Part shown: positions 33,857 to 43,468 of the stretch, in pieces
How positions within the stretch are numbered: the first letter of the stretch is position 1
How the letters are laid out: each line of letters opens with the position of its first letter
Source of the DNA: Flavobacterium sp. 102
GTDB lineage: Bacteria > Bacteroidota > Bacteroidia > Flavobacteriales > Flavobacteriaceae
Direction of reading: 5' to 3'
Length of the DNA: 64,000 bases
Assembly (NCBI RefSeq): GCF_003634615.1
Contig: NZ_RBKX01000001.1
Span: 3,038,001-3,102,000, forward strand
Position numbers and translations under genes: made by a program
The notes under the pieces: model-generated
Told to the model about the DNA's origin: nothing
The model's input: only the letters and a program-made list of their open reading frames with translations
Databases searched by the model: none

Positions 33857-34585
33857 ATGGAGATATATTTCGAAAATATAAAAGAGAGAATAATAGACGA
33901 GATCTCAAGTGCCAAGTTCAATGTTTTTGCTGCTGTGGCTTGGATGGGAGAAAAATATATATTAAATGAATTAACCAATTGTCTTCTGAGAGGAGTTCAA
34001 GTGGAAATTATTATAAATGATGATCAAAGGTTTCATGATTTTAAGGATAAATATGCTGATTTTGAAAAGAATGGTGGGAAAATTTTTCTTTACGACACAA
34101 AATCATCTTTAATGCACAATAAATTTTGTGTAATAGATTTATGCACTACAATAACTGGCTCATTTAATTGGTCTTATGGAGCAACATTTCACCAAGAAAA
34201 TATTATTATCGAAAGAAAAAACATTGAAGTTGCACACCAGTTCGCGCTTCAATTCATTAAGCTAAAACAGAGCTCAACATTATTCTCCAACATAAGAGCC
34301 GGAAATGTTGAACTTTCACACAAAGTCAACGTAAAAAGTTTCTCGGGCTATTCGGATGATGTTTCAGGAAAAGGAATTTTTATATTACTTGAAGAAGGGA
34401 ATAGACGTGGATATTTATCATTAGAGGCTCCTTATGGTAATGACACTTCATTTATTCCGAATGAAATTCATGGTTTTTGGAAAAGTAAAATTGAAATTGA
34501 AAGTTTTGATTCAACTAAGAACGATAATATTGAGTACTATGAATTTATTTGTATCGACCCTAATATAATAAAATACATAAAATGA
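33857..34585 (+). CDS. Phospholipase-D-like nuclease-family protein
   Basis: 242 residues. One HxKxxxxD motif is at His87, Lys89, Asp94 (MHNKFCVIDL), followed by GSFNWS at 102-107; this is the single-motif PLD form that works as a dimer. The N-terminal 85 residues are the usual alpha/beta half domain (FNVFAAVAWMGEKYILNEL). Residues 145-242 are an added domain I do not recognise. PLD nucleases act as metal-independent DNA or RNA hydrolases in restriction systems. A small hairpin (TAGTTC/GAACTA) lies upstream near 33763-33778. Confidence 0.8.
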   Translation: MEIYFENIKERIIDEISSAKFNVFAAVAWMGEKYILNELTNCLLRGVQVEIIINDDQRFHDFKDKYADFEKNGGKIFLYDTKSSLMHNKFCVIDLCTTITGSFNWSYGATFHQENIIIERKNIEVAHQFALQFIKLKQSSTLFSNIRAGNVELSHKVNVKSFSGYSDDVSGKGIFILLEEGNRRGYLSLEAPYGNDTSFIPNEIHGFWKSKIEIESFDSTKNDNIEYYEFICIDPNIIKYIK

Positions 34586-34686
34586 ACCGTCAGCATAAAA
34601 TCTTATAAAAGACATACTTTAGTTGTTGTATCAATTTTTAAACTAAGAACTTTATTCAATCATTCAAAAGATAATTTACCAAGCTT

Positions 34687-35853
34687 ATGCAGGAAAGACA
34701 ACTTCTTGAAACCTGGAGAGAAGAATTTAAACAGCATCTAAATTCTATAAATATTTTTACTAGTTCAAATACTCAAACTGCTTTTTTTTATGAAAAATCA
34801 AAAAAAGAGATTTTTGATATTGGCTTTAATGTATTCAAATTATCGTCCGACTTATATTATAGAGAAAATTTCCATAGCGATATAATAAAGGCATTCCTTG
34901 ATCCTTCAGAAAAGCATAACGAGAAGACAAAATATTTGAATATTTTTATTGACTTATTAAATAAATCGGGGCATCATCAGCTAAATAAATATGATTTTGA
35001 AAATGCAATGGTAATTAGAGAAAGAAATAATATTGATATTCTCATAGCTGATGAAATTAGTACAAAAGCGATAATTATAGAAAATAAAATCAACAATGCT
35101 ATTGATCAAAAAAGACAACTACCAAGATACTTCAACACAATCAAAGAAAAATACAACGTAGAAGCAATAGTTTATCTGACACTTAACTCAACTAAACGAC
35201 CCGAAAAAAATGATTGGACTAAAGATGAAATATTACAAATAGAGCCTATTCTAAAGGTTATCCCATCTCTTGATAAATCATATCCAAATCTATTCCATGA
35301 TTGGATTGTACCGTCTATTATTGAAAGTAAAAACTCAGAGGGCTTATTTCTTCTACAACAATATGGTAATTTAATCAAACACATAAATTCTCAAACTATG
35401 GATACTATATCAGTCGAAAAATTTTACAATACCTTAAAAGAAAATGACAGCCTAAAAACTTCAATCTCCATTAGAAACATGCTTAATGATTTACCTGAAT
35501 ATATGGCAATTAGGATTGAAGATAAATACAAAAATCACTACTTCCCATTTTCTAAAATTTGGAGATATCAGCTCAGAGACTGTGTTTTTGAGTGCTTTGA
35601 CATGGAAGGCTTCACTGTCAAAATGGATATTTGGTGTGGGGAATACGGTTATAAAATTCATGTTTGGAATCCAAAAAATACTGAATTAGACATAAAGCAA
35701 AATTTACCGGAATTAGCCTGCATTTCTGATTTCACATATGATGGCGGAAAAGTCAATAATGTGTTTAAAGAATTTTCATTTTTTGAAGAAGAATTAGTTT
35801 TTGAGTTTATTGATCAAATTATTGCTCAACTCAAAACAGTAAAACTGGAATAA
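34687..35853 (+). CDS. PD-(D/E)XK nuclease superfamily protein (PDDEXK_4-like)
   Basis: 388 residues. The N-terminal part FHSDIIKAFLDPSEKHNEKTKYLNIFIDLL and the core NNIDILIADEISTKAIIIENKI give Asp117, Glu132 and Lys134, with QLPRY after them; this is the layout of the PDDEXK_4 group. Residues 270-388 form a second alpha/beta domain. Proteins of this family are frequent in defence islands, with unknown targets. It stands as a single gene. Confidence 0.75.
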   Translation: MQERQLLETWREEFKQHLNSINIFTSSNTQTAFFYEKSKKEIFDIGFNVFKLSSDLYYRENFHSDIIKAFLDPSEKHNEKTKYLNIFIDLLNKSGHHQLNKYDFENAMVIRERNNIDILIADEISTKAIIIENKINNAIDQKRQLPRYFNTIKEKYNVEAIVYLTLNSTKRPEKNDWTKDEILQIEPILKVIPSLDKSYPNLFHDWIVPSIIESKNSEGLFLLQQYGNLIKHINSQTMDTISVEKFYNTLKENDSLKTSISIRNMLNDLPEYMAIRIEDKYKNHYFPFSKIWRYQLRDCVFECFDMEGFTVKMDIWCGEYGYKIHVWNPKNTELDIKQNLPELACISDFTYDGGKVNNVFKEFSFFEEELVFEFIDQIIAQLKTVKLE

Positions 35854-35904
35854 TTCTAACGTTCAATTATTTACTGATGTAAAGTAACCTTCCAGTCACT
35901 CAAC

Positions 35905-36615
35905 ATGAAAGAAATTATAACTATAATTGAAAGTATAGACTCAAATATTCCAAATATCAATCCTACACAAATTTATAATGAAGGATGGATGACTCGCTTG
36001 TTAATCACTCTCTCAATTAAAGAAAAAGCAAAATTAAATGGTTTTGATTTTGGTAAAATTCCAAATTGGACATCCGAAGCGTTAGTTTCAAGCCCATTCA
36101 TAAAGGCATCAACAAAACGCGAAGGTTATACCCATGCAGATATTGTCTTTGGTGATTTTACTATTGATTACTCAATATCAGGTAAAATAAATGTAAATCA
36201 AGATGCTCAAATATTTGGTATTATAGAAGCAAAAATGGGTAGTTCTTTGAGTAAAGGAACAAGTAATGTCAAAGAATACAATCAAGCGAGTAGAAGTCTT
36301 GCGTGTATAAGTAGCCAACCGTATGATAATAACTCTAACATATTTTTTATAGTAGTCGCACCTGAGAACAAAATTGCCAAAATTAAAGAACAAATTACTT
36401 TGGAGAAATTGATTAAACAAATTGAGAATAGGTTTTCAGACTATCATGACGACTTCAAAATAACACAAAATATGAATTCAATAATATCCAAAGCAAAACA
36501 ATGTAAAGTATTAGCATGGAGTTACGAGGAATGGATTGAAGCGATTGCTAATCCGGACACAAAACAATTTTTGACAGATTTTTATGAAAAGACTAAAAAA
36601 TGGAACAGAGTGTAA
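35905..36615 (+). CDS. PD-(D/E)XK-type nuclease-fold protein
   Basis: 236 residues. NEGWMTRLLI (Glu26), EGYTHADIVFGDF (Asp79) and FGIIEAKMGSSL (Glu108, Lys110) form a full PD-(D/E)XK core; the later SRSLACISSQPYDNNSNIFFIVVAPE strand completes the fold. It is the fourth nuclease-fold gene in a row on this strand and lies 107 nt before the cysteine desulfurase, so it may be read into the phosphorothioation-like operon. Confidence 0.7.
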   Translation: MKEIITIIESIDSNIPNINPTQIYNEGWMTRLLITLSIKEKAKLNGFDFGKIPNWTSEALVSSPFIKASTKREGYTHADIVFGDFTIDYSISGKINVNQDAQIFGIIEAKMGSSLSKGTSNVKEYNQASRSLACISSQPYDNNSNIFFIVVAPENKIAKIKEQITLEKLIKQIENRFSDYHDDFKITQNMNSIISKAKQCKVLAWSYEEWIEAIANPDTKQFLTDFYEKTKKWNRV

Positions 36616-36722
36616 AACAGAACTTACTTTGAAATACCAACAGACATCAGTGTCAACTACCATAAATTTACTACAAACATTAAATTTATTTTAGTACTTT
36701 AGAAGACTCAATTAAAAAGAAG

Positions 36723-37856
36723 GTGAATCAAAATCAAACCATCTACCTAGACAATGCAGCAACTACCAAAGTAGACAATAGAGTCCTTGAGGCAATGCTC
36801 CCCTATTTCACCGAAATCTATGGCAACGCCTCTAGCAATCATACATTTGGAGAACTAGCCAAAAAAGCAATTGAAATGGCTCGAGAACAAACCGCTGCCA
36901 TTATCAACGCAAAAGCTTCGGAAATAACTTTTACCTCCGGGGCAACCGAAGCGATAAACTTAGCGCTAAAAGGCTATGTCGAGGCCAATATTGAGAAAGG
37001 CAATCACATCATAACAGTTAAAACCGAACACAAAGCGGTATTAGCCACTTGCGAATATTTAGAAGAGCGTGGCATTGAAGTCTCATATCTAAACGTAAAC
37101 CAAGAAGGTCTCATATCACTTCAAGAGTTGCAAGAAGCAATCCGTCCCGACACCATATTAATAGCAATAATGTATGTAAACAATGAGACCGGAGTGATAC
37201 AACCTATTGAAGATATTGGTAAAATAGCACACCAAAATAATATTGTCTTTTTTTGTGATGCTACCCAAGCCATAGGCAAAATTAAAGTAGATGTAGCCAA
37301 TGACAATATAGACATGCTATGCTTCAGTGGTCACAAATTTAATGGCCCAAAAGGCATTGGAGCGTTATACAAAAAGAAAGAAATACAACTAACTCCCCTC
37401 CTTCATGGCGGTGGTCAGGAAAATAATTTAAGAGGAGGCACATACAATACTCCGCTAATTGTTGGTTTGGGAAAGGCATGTGAAATTGCACAAAAGGAAT
37501 TAAAAATAAACGCTAGTGTCACAGAGGAAATAAGTATATACCTTAGCCAGAAAGTTAAGCAGATACCAAATTCAGTTATTATTGGAAGTGAAAAATTGAA
37601 GGCATATAATATTGTTGATGTTTTGATACCGGGATTAAATTCTGAGGTATTTATTGCAATGACTAGTAATTTATCGTTAAGCAATGGGTCGGCATGTACT
37701 TCACAAATTATTGAAAGTTCACATGTGTTAAAAGCAATGAAATTGGACGATCAAGAATGCAAGCAAACTATCAGAATATCAATTGACAAAACAATAACAA
37801 AAAATCAAATAGACGAATTAGTTAATACATTAAAAGTCGAAACAAGAAGTACTTAG
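36723..37856 (+). CDS. Cysteine desulfurase, DndA/IscS-like
   Basis: 377 residues starting at GTG. It is a class V aminotransferase-fold PLP enzyme: SGHKFNGPKG with PLP-binding Lys205, HGGGQENNLRGGTYN, and catalytic Cys325 in NGSACTS. It pulls sulfur from cysteine as a persulfide. It lies first in a tight + strand operon with nuclease/helicase genes and near a DndC-like gene, so it probably supplies sulfur for DNA modification (DndA role) rather than housekeeping Fe-S assembly. No iscU/sufE-type gene is nearby. The 1-nt gap to the helicase implies coupling. Confidence 0.88.
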   Translation: MNQNQTIYLDNAATTKVDNRVLEAMLPYFTEIYGNASSNHTFGELAKKAIEMAREQTAAIINAKASEITFTSGATEAINLALKGYVEANIEKGNHIITVKTEHKAVLATCEYLEERGIEVSYLNVNQEGLISLQELQEAIRPDTILIAIMYVNNETGVIQPIEDIGKIAHQNNIVFFCDATQAIGKIKVDVANDNIDMLCFSGHKFNGPKGIGALYKKKEIQLTPLLHGGGQENNLRGGTYNTPLIVGLGKACEIAQKELKINASVTEEISIYLSQKVKQIPNSVIIGSEKLKAYNIVDVLIPGLNSEVFIAMTSNLSLSNGSACTSQIIESSHVLKAMKLDDQECKQTIRISIDKTITKNQIDELVNTLKVETRST

Positions 37857-37857
37857 T

Positions 37858-40119
37858 ATGTTAAAAAATGTTACATGGGCGGAAGATAGGGATTATAAAA
37901 CTGGTAGTGAGGACGAACCATTACAATTCTATTTGGACGGATTGACTAATAGTATTGAATTTCATTTGTTATTAGGTTACTTCAGTTCTTCTGCCATCAA
38001 TTTATTGTCAGTAGGTTTTGCTACTTTTATAAGCAAAGGCGGAAAAATGAGAATGGTTATCAATCATTTACTTTCATCAAAAGACAAAGAAGCAATTAAT
38101 AAGGTTGAGGAAGGCAATACAAATGACTTAAAGGTTTTTGATTTAACTGATTCAAGTATTTTACATCGTTACTTAGATGAATATGACATTCACTTTTTTG
38201 AATGCTTAACCTATTTAATATCGCAAAAAAGAATAGAAATTAAAGTTATTAAACCAAAAAACGGAAAAGGAATTGCTCACTACAAATCCGGTGTTTTTAG
38301 CGATGGTGAAAATAATGTTGGTTATAAAGCATCTTGTAATTTTACGCTTTATGGTTTATCTGAAAATTTAGAGGAGCTTGAAGCATTTCTTAGTTGGGAA
38401 AATGGTAGGTCTAATAAACTAATAAAAAAGCAGCTTAACATTATTGATGACTATTTTAATGAAAAAGATGATGATGTAGATTATTTGCCAAGTAAAGATA
38501 TTGAAGTCGTATTAAAAGATAGATTTGGAAATAAAGACATTAATGAATTAATAGTTCAAGAAGAACAACTACTCAGAAAGAAACAAAATTTAATGTCATC
38601 AAATTCAAAAATAAAAAAAACTATATCCAATATTTTTGGTAAAATTGAAATTGAAAGAAAAACTCCAAAATTTCCATATGCAGAAGGTCCAAGAGACTAT
38701 CAGATAGAGGCATATAATAATTGGGTGAATAATGATAGAAAAGGATTGTTTGCTATGGCTACTGGTACTGGTAAGACACTTACTTCACTAAATTGTATTT
38801 TAGAAGATTTTAAATTATCGAATTTTTACAAATTTATAGTTCTTGTGCCTACAACCGCATTAACTAAACAATGGATTGAAGAAGCAAACAAAAAATTTAA
38901 TTATCAAAATACTATTTTATGTTGTAGTGAAAATAAAAATTGGAAATCAGAAGTTACTAATTTAGGAAAAAACATTCTTTTTGGTCGAGAGATTAATTAT
39001 GCTATTATAACTACTTATGCAACATTTAAAGGTGTTAGATTTCAATCAATGTTAAAAGAATATTTTACGGATGATTTTGCTAAAATGACTTTAATAGCTG
39101 ATGAAGCTCATAATTTTGGATCACAAGGATTTTTAAAAGTAATCCCTAATTTCATTAATAAAAGAATTGGTTTATCAGCTACTCCTGAAAGACAATTTGA
39201 CGATAATGGTAATAAATTGCTAAATGATTTTTTTTCATGTTCAGATGAAGAATACACGTTTGAATATAATATGAAAACAGCAATCGATAATGGAATATTG
39301 TGTAAATACTATTATTATCCTATTATAGTAAATTTAGAAATAGACGAACAAGAAAATTATCTCAAAATTTCAAAGGAATTAATGAAATATATTGACTTTG
39401 AAACAGGTAAATATAGAGAATCTGAATATGTAAATAATCTGCTCATAAAGAGAAAAAATATAATTCACAAAGCTAAAAACAAGTTGAATGCTTTGATTTC
39501 AATAATAAATAAAATTGGGAAAGAAAATTTCAAAAAAGCATTTATTTATGTCCCTGAAGGTATAGAATTTGACAGCATTGAAAATGAGTTTACTCCTCAA
39601 GAATTTGAAAATGAAACGAGTAAGATTATTGATAATTACATGATAGAAATCTACAATCATTTTCAAACGAAAATGGCAAAGTTTACCGGTGAAACAAATA
39701 ATAGAGACCAAATTTTAAGTCAGTTCAAGGAAGGACAATTAGATGCTTTACTTGCAATGAAGTGCTTAGATGAAGGTGTAGATGTTCCTCAAACTAAATA
39801 TGCTATTTTTTGCTCCTCTACCGGTAATCCAAGACAATATATTCAAAGGAGAGGGAGAGTATTAAGAACACACAAAGAAAAAGAATTTGCTATTATATAT
39901 GATTTAATTGTTAAGCCATCTTTAAGTCATACTAATACAGATGAAACTTTAACCAAAATGGAAAAGAACATTTTCTTATCTGAATTGAGAAGACTAGTAA
40001 ATTTTGCTGTATTAAGTGAAAACAAAGACCAATCATTAAAAGATTTAGAAACTCTTTGTTTTAATTTAGATATTGATATTTATGAATTAGCAAACAATGA
40101 ATTAAACAACTACAAATAA
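37858..40119 (+). CDS. PLD-domain SF2 helicase, candidate restriction enzyme
   Basis: 753 residues. Residues ~30-200 are a PLD-like nuclease domain (LLLGYFSSSAINLLS; HYKSGVFSDG at ~141; YKASCNFT). Residues ~280-690 are a superfamily-2 helicase: ATGTGKT Walker A near 301-307, DEAH at ~415, GLSATPERQF, and QRRGRVLR near 663. This nuclease-helicase fusion resembles HsdR-like and phage-defence helicases. It sits directly after the cysteine desulfurase and before a Rad50-like ATPase. Probable role: cutting or remodelling unmodified DNA. Confidence 0.85.
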   Translation: MLKNVTWAEDRDYKTGSEDEPLQFYLDGLTNSIEFHLLLGYFSSSAINLLSVGFATFISKGGKMRMVINHLLSSKDKEAINKVEEGNTNDLKVFDLTDSSILHRYLDEYDIHFFECLTYLISQKRIEIKVIKPKNGKGIAHYKSGVFSDGENNVGYKASCNFTLYGLSENLEELEAFLSWENGRSNKLIKKQLNIIDDYFNEKDDDVDYLPSKDIEVVLKDRFGNKDINELIVQEEQLLRKKQNLMSSNSKIKKTISNIFGKIEIERKTPKFPYAEGPRDYQIEAYNNWVNNDRKGLFAMATGTGKTLTSLNCILEDFKLSNFYKFIVLVPTTALTKQWIEEANKKFNYQNTILCCSENKNWKSEVTNLGKNILFGREINYAIITTYATFKGVRFQSMLKEYFTDDFAKMTLIADEAHNFGSQGFLKVIPNFINKRIGLSATPERQFDDNGNKLLNDFFSCSDEEYTFEYNMKTAIDNGILCKYYYYPIIVNLEIDEQENYLKISKELMKYIDFETGKYRESEYVNNLLIKRKNIIHKAKNKLNALISIINKIGKENFKKAFIYVPEGIEFDSIENEFTPQEFENETSKIIDNYMIEIYNHFQTKMAKFTGETNNRDQILSQFKEGQLDALLAMKCLDEGVDVPQTKYAIFCSSTGNPRQYIQRRGRVLRTHKEKEFAIIYDLIVKPSLSHTNTDETLTKMEKNIFLSELRRLVNFAVLSENKDQSLKDLETLCFNLDIDIYELANNELNNYK

Positions 40120-40120
40120 G

Positions 40121-40345
40121 ATGAAATCATTAAACGACTCATTAAGAGAAGAATTCGATGAAATTCTTGACAAGGAAGAATATAAGAAAATTATTAAGGA
40201 TAAAAATTTAGATTTAACTGTGTTAAAAAAAGCTTTTGATACACTTTTAAAATATAAGTCAGACGCAGAAGCTATTGACAAATCTAAAACAGAGTTTGAA
40301 AATTATTTAATTAACTATTTTAAAATTCAAAAAAATGATAATTAA
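40121..40345 (+). CDS. Small helical protein of the operon
   Basis: 74 residues, acidic/basic mixed, all-helical by eye (SLREEFDEILDKEEYKKIIKDKNLDLTVLKKAFDTLLKYKSDAEAIDKSK). No family recognised. It starts 1 nt after the helicase and overlaps the Rad50-like gene by 11 nt, so it is certainly in the operon. It may be an accessory subunit binding the coiled-coil ATPase. Confidence 0.7.
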   Translation: MKSLNDSLREEFDEILDKEEYKKIIKDKNLDLTVLKKAFDTLLKYKSDAEAIDKSKTEFENYLINYFKIQKNDN

Positions 40346-42461
40346 TAAAGTAGAGATTAATAATTTTTTCTGCTATGTAGGAGAAAATGTTTTTGAATTC
40401 GATAAGGGATTAAATATAATTTCTGCCAAAAATTCTGGAGGGAAATCACATTTTTTCAATGCTTTTCATTGGACCTTTTTTGATAATATTTATGTTGATA
40501 AGGAGTCAGACACTTCTAAGAAAGAATGGAAAGCAGCTTCTAAATTAAATATTTTACCTGACTATGTAATTGAAAATTCAAAAGACAATGATATATTAAA
40601 ATCTTCAATAAAAATCACTTTAACTGCCGAATTTCATAGAAATGAAGAGATTAAAAATGAACTAGTCGAATATCATTTTGAAAAAGAAATATCGTATAAA
40701 AAAAATGATAATGAGATATACCCAGTTTCTACAACAGAATTAAATATTTGGTATGTAAAAGATGGGGAAACATTTTTTCTAGAAAAAGGAGAACATAAAT
40801 GGTTTATTGATATTATATTTCCAGTCAGTATTCGAAAATTTATGTGGTTTCAGGGCGAGACAGTTGATGAATTATACGATTTCAGTAATCCTGCTACATT
40901 AAAATATGCAATCAATGAAATTTCATATTTTCCTGTTTATGAAAACTTAGTTAATGTAACTAAGAAATCCATAACTAGTATTAGCGATAAGATAGATAAA
41001 GAAGTTAAAAAATCGAAAAAACTATCTGAAGAACAAGAACGTGTTTTGAATAGTATAGAATATTCAAGAAATAGGATAAAATCTTTGGACGATAAAAAAA
41101 TTGAAGCACAGAATGAATTAGAAAATTTAAAAGAATCGATTTTCAAAGAAGAAGAGAAATTAAAAGGTCTTGACAAGTATTCAGATTTAAAAACTAAGCT
41201 TACTAAATATGAATATGAAATCAAGTCAATAAATGATAAAATTGAATCACTTTCAACATTTGGTAAAGAAAAATTTATATCAAAGTGGATGTTAAATAAA
41301 TGTGATGATTTAATTAAAGCTTCAAAGACTAATATAGATTTAATAGCTTCAGAAATTAAAAGTCAACAAAAAAATGAAAATCCAGTACCCATAACATTAC
41401 CAGGTCCAGAATATGTTCAGCAAATGCTTGATGATCATATTTGTTACATATGCGAACGTGAAGTTGAAGATAATTCTCCAGCATATTTTGCTCTTGAATC
41501 TCGAATGGAGGATTTTAAGAATAATCAAATACAAAAAATTCTTTCTGATAACTTAACAGAATTAAATAGGGCAAAACGTGGTCTTTTAAATGAGTTACCG
41601 GAAATATCACAAGAAGTGGAAAAGAATGATGCTGAAATTGAAAAATTAATTGCATTAAGAAAACGGACAATTACATTAAGGGATAATTTATTTTCAGATG
41701 CTGGGATTTCAAACGGTTCCGAAATTATGCTAGGTTCTGAGAGTGCAGAGAAAATATTGAACAAAATTAGAAGTCTGAATTCAAGCAAAACTGCAATCGA
41801 AAGAAGATTACAAGGTTATGATTCGGATAAACAATTTGAAGAAAGAAGCTTAGAAGATTTATTAATTAAAAAGTCAAAATTTATTACCGATACAGAAGGT
41901 AGCGATATTTCAGAAGTAGAAGCTCAAAAATACATTAGCTTAATTCACAGTGTATTAGTAGATTTAAAATCTGAAGCTTTAAGTAATCTTATAAATGAAA
42001 TCACTATTGAAAGTAATAAGCTTTATACTAAGTATTTAGGAGGTAAAACACAAGGAGAAATTGAAATTGATAGAGGTGTTAGAATAATTGACAAAGTAAC
42101 ACGCAAATCATTGTCAAATTTAAATACAGCTGAATTAACAGCTCAAAAATTAGCTGTTGCTAATTCCTTTTTGTCGTTAAGCGAAAAGAAAATGAATCGT
42201 TCATTTCCTTTACTAGCTGACGCACCGACATCTCAATTTGACGATGATAACACACTTTTTTTAACTGAAAACTTATCAGATTCATTCGATCAAATAATTA
42301 TTATGTCTAAAGATTACAATAACCTTAAAGGAGTTGAAAGGGATGAGTTTATCAAAAAAGCTAAGATTAGTAAATACTATGAATTAAATAATGATTTGAT
42401 AGATAAATCAGGGCCTGATTCTAGAACAAATAAAAAAACATTTAAAAATGTTATAAAATAA
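40335..42461 (+). CDS. Rad50/DndD-like ATPase with zinc-hook motif
   Basis: 708 residues with SMC layout. The N-terminal half ABC domain (INNFFCYVGENVFEFDKGLNIISAKNSGGKSHFFNAFHW) has a Walker A of the form NSGGKS. Long coiled coils (~215-300, 380-460) flank a CYIC pair near 370 that could bind zinc. The C-terminal half has LNTAELTAQKLAVANSFLSLS as a degenerate signature and PLLADAPTSQFDDDN as Walker B/D-loop. DndD is the SMC-like ATPase of DNA phosphorothioation; this protein has that layout but I cannot tell DndD from other Rad50-like defence ATPases. Confidence 0.8.
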   Translation: MIINKVEINNFFCYVGENVFEFDKGLNIISAKNSGGKSHFFNAFHWTFFDNIYVDKESDTSKKEWKAASKLNILPDYVIENSKDNDILKSSIKITLTAEFHRNEEIKNELVEYHFEKEISYKKNDNEIYPVSTTELNIWYVKDGETFFLEKGEHKWFIDIIFPVSIRKFMWFQGETVDELYDFSNPATLKYAINEISYFPVYENLVNVTKKSITSISDKIDKEVKKSKKLSEEQERVLNSIEYSRNRIKSLDDKKIEAQNELENLKESIFKEEEKLKGLDKYSDLKTKLTKYEYEIKSINDKIESLSTFGKEKFISKWMLNKCDDLIKASKTNIDLIASEIKSQQKNENPVPITLPGPEYVQQMLDDHICYICEREVEDNSPAYFALESRMEDFKNNQIQKILSDNLTELNRAKRGLLNELPEISQEVEKNDAEIEKLIALRKRTITLRDNLFSDAGISNGSEIMLGSESAEKILNKIRSLNSSKTAIERRLQGYDSDKQFEERSLEDLLIKKSKFITDTEGSDISEVEAQKYISLIHSVLVDLKSEALSNLINEITIESNKLYTKYLGGKTQGEIEIDRGVRIIDKVTRKSLSNLNTAELTAQKLAVANSFLSLSEKKMNRSFPLLADAPTSQFDDDNTLFLTENLSDSFDQIIIMSKDYNNLKGVERDEFIKKAKISKYYELNNDLIDKSGPDSRTNKKTFKNVIK

Positions 42462-42922
42462 TGGAAAAGCTATTTACAGAAATAAACAAGAGAAATGTTC
42501 ATTATGGAAACTATGTTGAACAAATTAAAGATTTATTTGCTCGCAAGCAAGAATCGTTAAAAAAACAAGATGATAAATTCTTTTCTAAATATTGGCAGGT
42601 TTATGCATGGGCTGCAATTATTGGTTTTAAAAATGATAAAAGAGAAGAAGGAGCCGATTTACCATTTCAATCTTCTTTTCAATATCAAATGATAACTAAT
42701 GGTTCTGATACAATTGCTAATGGACTATTGCTAATGGCTATAGGGAAAGTTAAAACTAAAGAAGTTAAAGATATATTAAACTCAAGAAAATTATTAACTG
42801 TTATTAGTGAATATGCAGAAGGCGGAGCAAAACATATTCTTGAGATAAGACAAACTCCTGGTTTTGAGCGTAAATTTGATAGTCCAGACGATTATTTAAT
42901 AGAAATTATTAAACGTAAATAA
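42461..42922 (+). CDS. Uncharacterised protein in DndE position
   Basis: 153 residues overlapping the ATPase stop by 1 nt. Clear helical segments with conserved-looking aromatic/Gly patches: FSKYWQVYAWAAIIGFKNDKREEGADLPF and ISEYAEGGAKHILEIRQTPGFE. It does not show the DndE pattern I know. In place and size it could be the DNA-binding small subunit of the complex. Confidence 0.75.
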   Translation: MEKLFTEINKRNVHYGNYVEQIKDLFARKQESLKKQDDKFFSKYWQVYAWAAIIGFKNDKREEGADLPFQSSFQYQMITNGSDTIANGLLLMAIGKVKTKEVKDILNSRKLLTVISEYAEGGAKHILEIRQTPGFERKFDSPDDYLIEIIKRK

Positions 42923-42926
42923 GAGC

Positions 42927-43325
42927 ATGATGATAGCTGAAGAATTTATAAATAATTTAAAAAGAGATAAAGCTAGAGGAAGTCTTGCTCCTCATCAGAT
43001 AATTTTGTTAATATCACTTTTTAGAATTTATAACAAAAACGAAAAAAAAATTACTGATATTTTAATTTTGAACAATGAATTTCAGGAGGTATGGTATAAT
43101 TTTAAAAGTGAGTTTAAATCAACTAACAATAAATTAGGTTTACCTCTAAAAGCTTTTGTGAACAAAGGGTATTTAACAATTGGAACTAATGATCAAATAT
43201 TTGATTTTAGAAATCTTTCAGAACTTGAATCTAAAATTTCTAAATTAGAAATGCAAGACATTTTAATTGCATTATTTAAAGTAGATAAAATTGAAGATTA
43301 TCTGATTAGTAGAATTAAAAAATGA
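42927..43325 (+). CDS. Small protein resembling a sulfur-binding-domain (SBD)-like N-terminal domain
   Basis: 132 residues. SLAPHQIILLISLFRIYNKN...INDILIL-type start, then a middle ...EFQEVWYNFKSEF...LGLPLKAFVNKGYL... follow the outline of the APHKPLLLL...PFxxL domain found at the N-terminus of many HNH restriction enzymes and of ScoMcrA-type enzymes, where it reads phosphorothioated DNA. The match is by pattern only: His-Gln replaces His-Lys and the PF element is altered. No HNH domain follows. It lies 4 nt after the 153-residue gene and overlaps the small HTH gene by 4 nt. Confidence 0.6.
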   Translation: MMIAEEFINNLKRDKARGSLAPHQIILLISLFRIYNKNEKKITDILILNNEFQEVWYNFKSEFKSTNNKLGLPLKAFVNKGYLTIGTNDQIFDFRNLSELESKISKLEMQDILIALFKVDKIEDYLISRIKK

Positions 43326-43468
43326 AAAATTCTGAAAAATGGTTAACCTCTACAGAAACAAAATCCCTTCTAAAAATAAGTGATTGTAAACTAATGCACT
43401 TACGAATAAAAGGTAAAATTGAATTTAAAAAAGAGGGAAAATCATTTTATTACTTAGTTTCTAAATAA
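43322..43468 (+). CDS. 48-residue excisionase-like helix-turn-helix protein
   Basis: The frame starts at the ATGA overlap with the preceding stop and reads MKNSEKWLTSTETKSLLKIS-, ending KGKIEFKKEGKSFYYLVSK. It has the winged-helix HTH_17 outline (LTSTETKSLLKIS...LRIKGKIEFKKEGKSFYY) seen in excisionases and small regulators. It is the last gene of the + operon and overlaps the convergent gene by 8 nt. It could be a regulator of the locus. Confidence 0.65.
   Translation: MKNSEKWLTSTETKSLLKISDCKLMHLRIKGKIEFKKEGKSFYYLVSK

Noticed and set aside
42461..42922. Canonical DndE.
   Set aside because: Size and place would allow it, but the known DndE sequence pattern is not seen.
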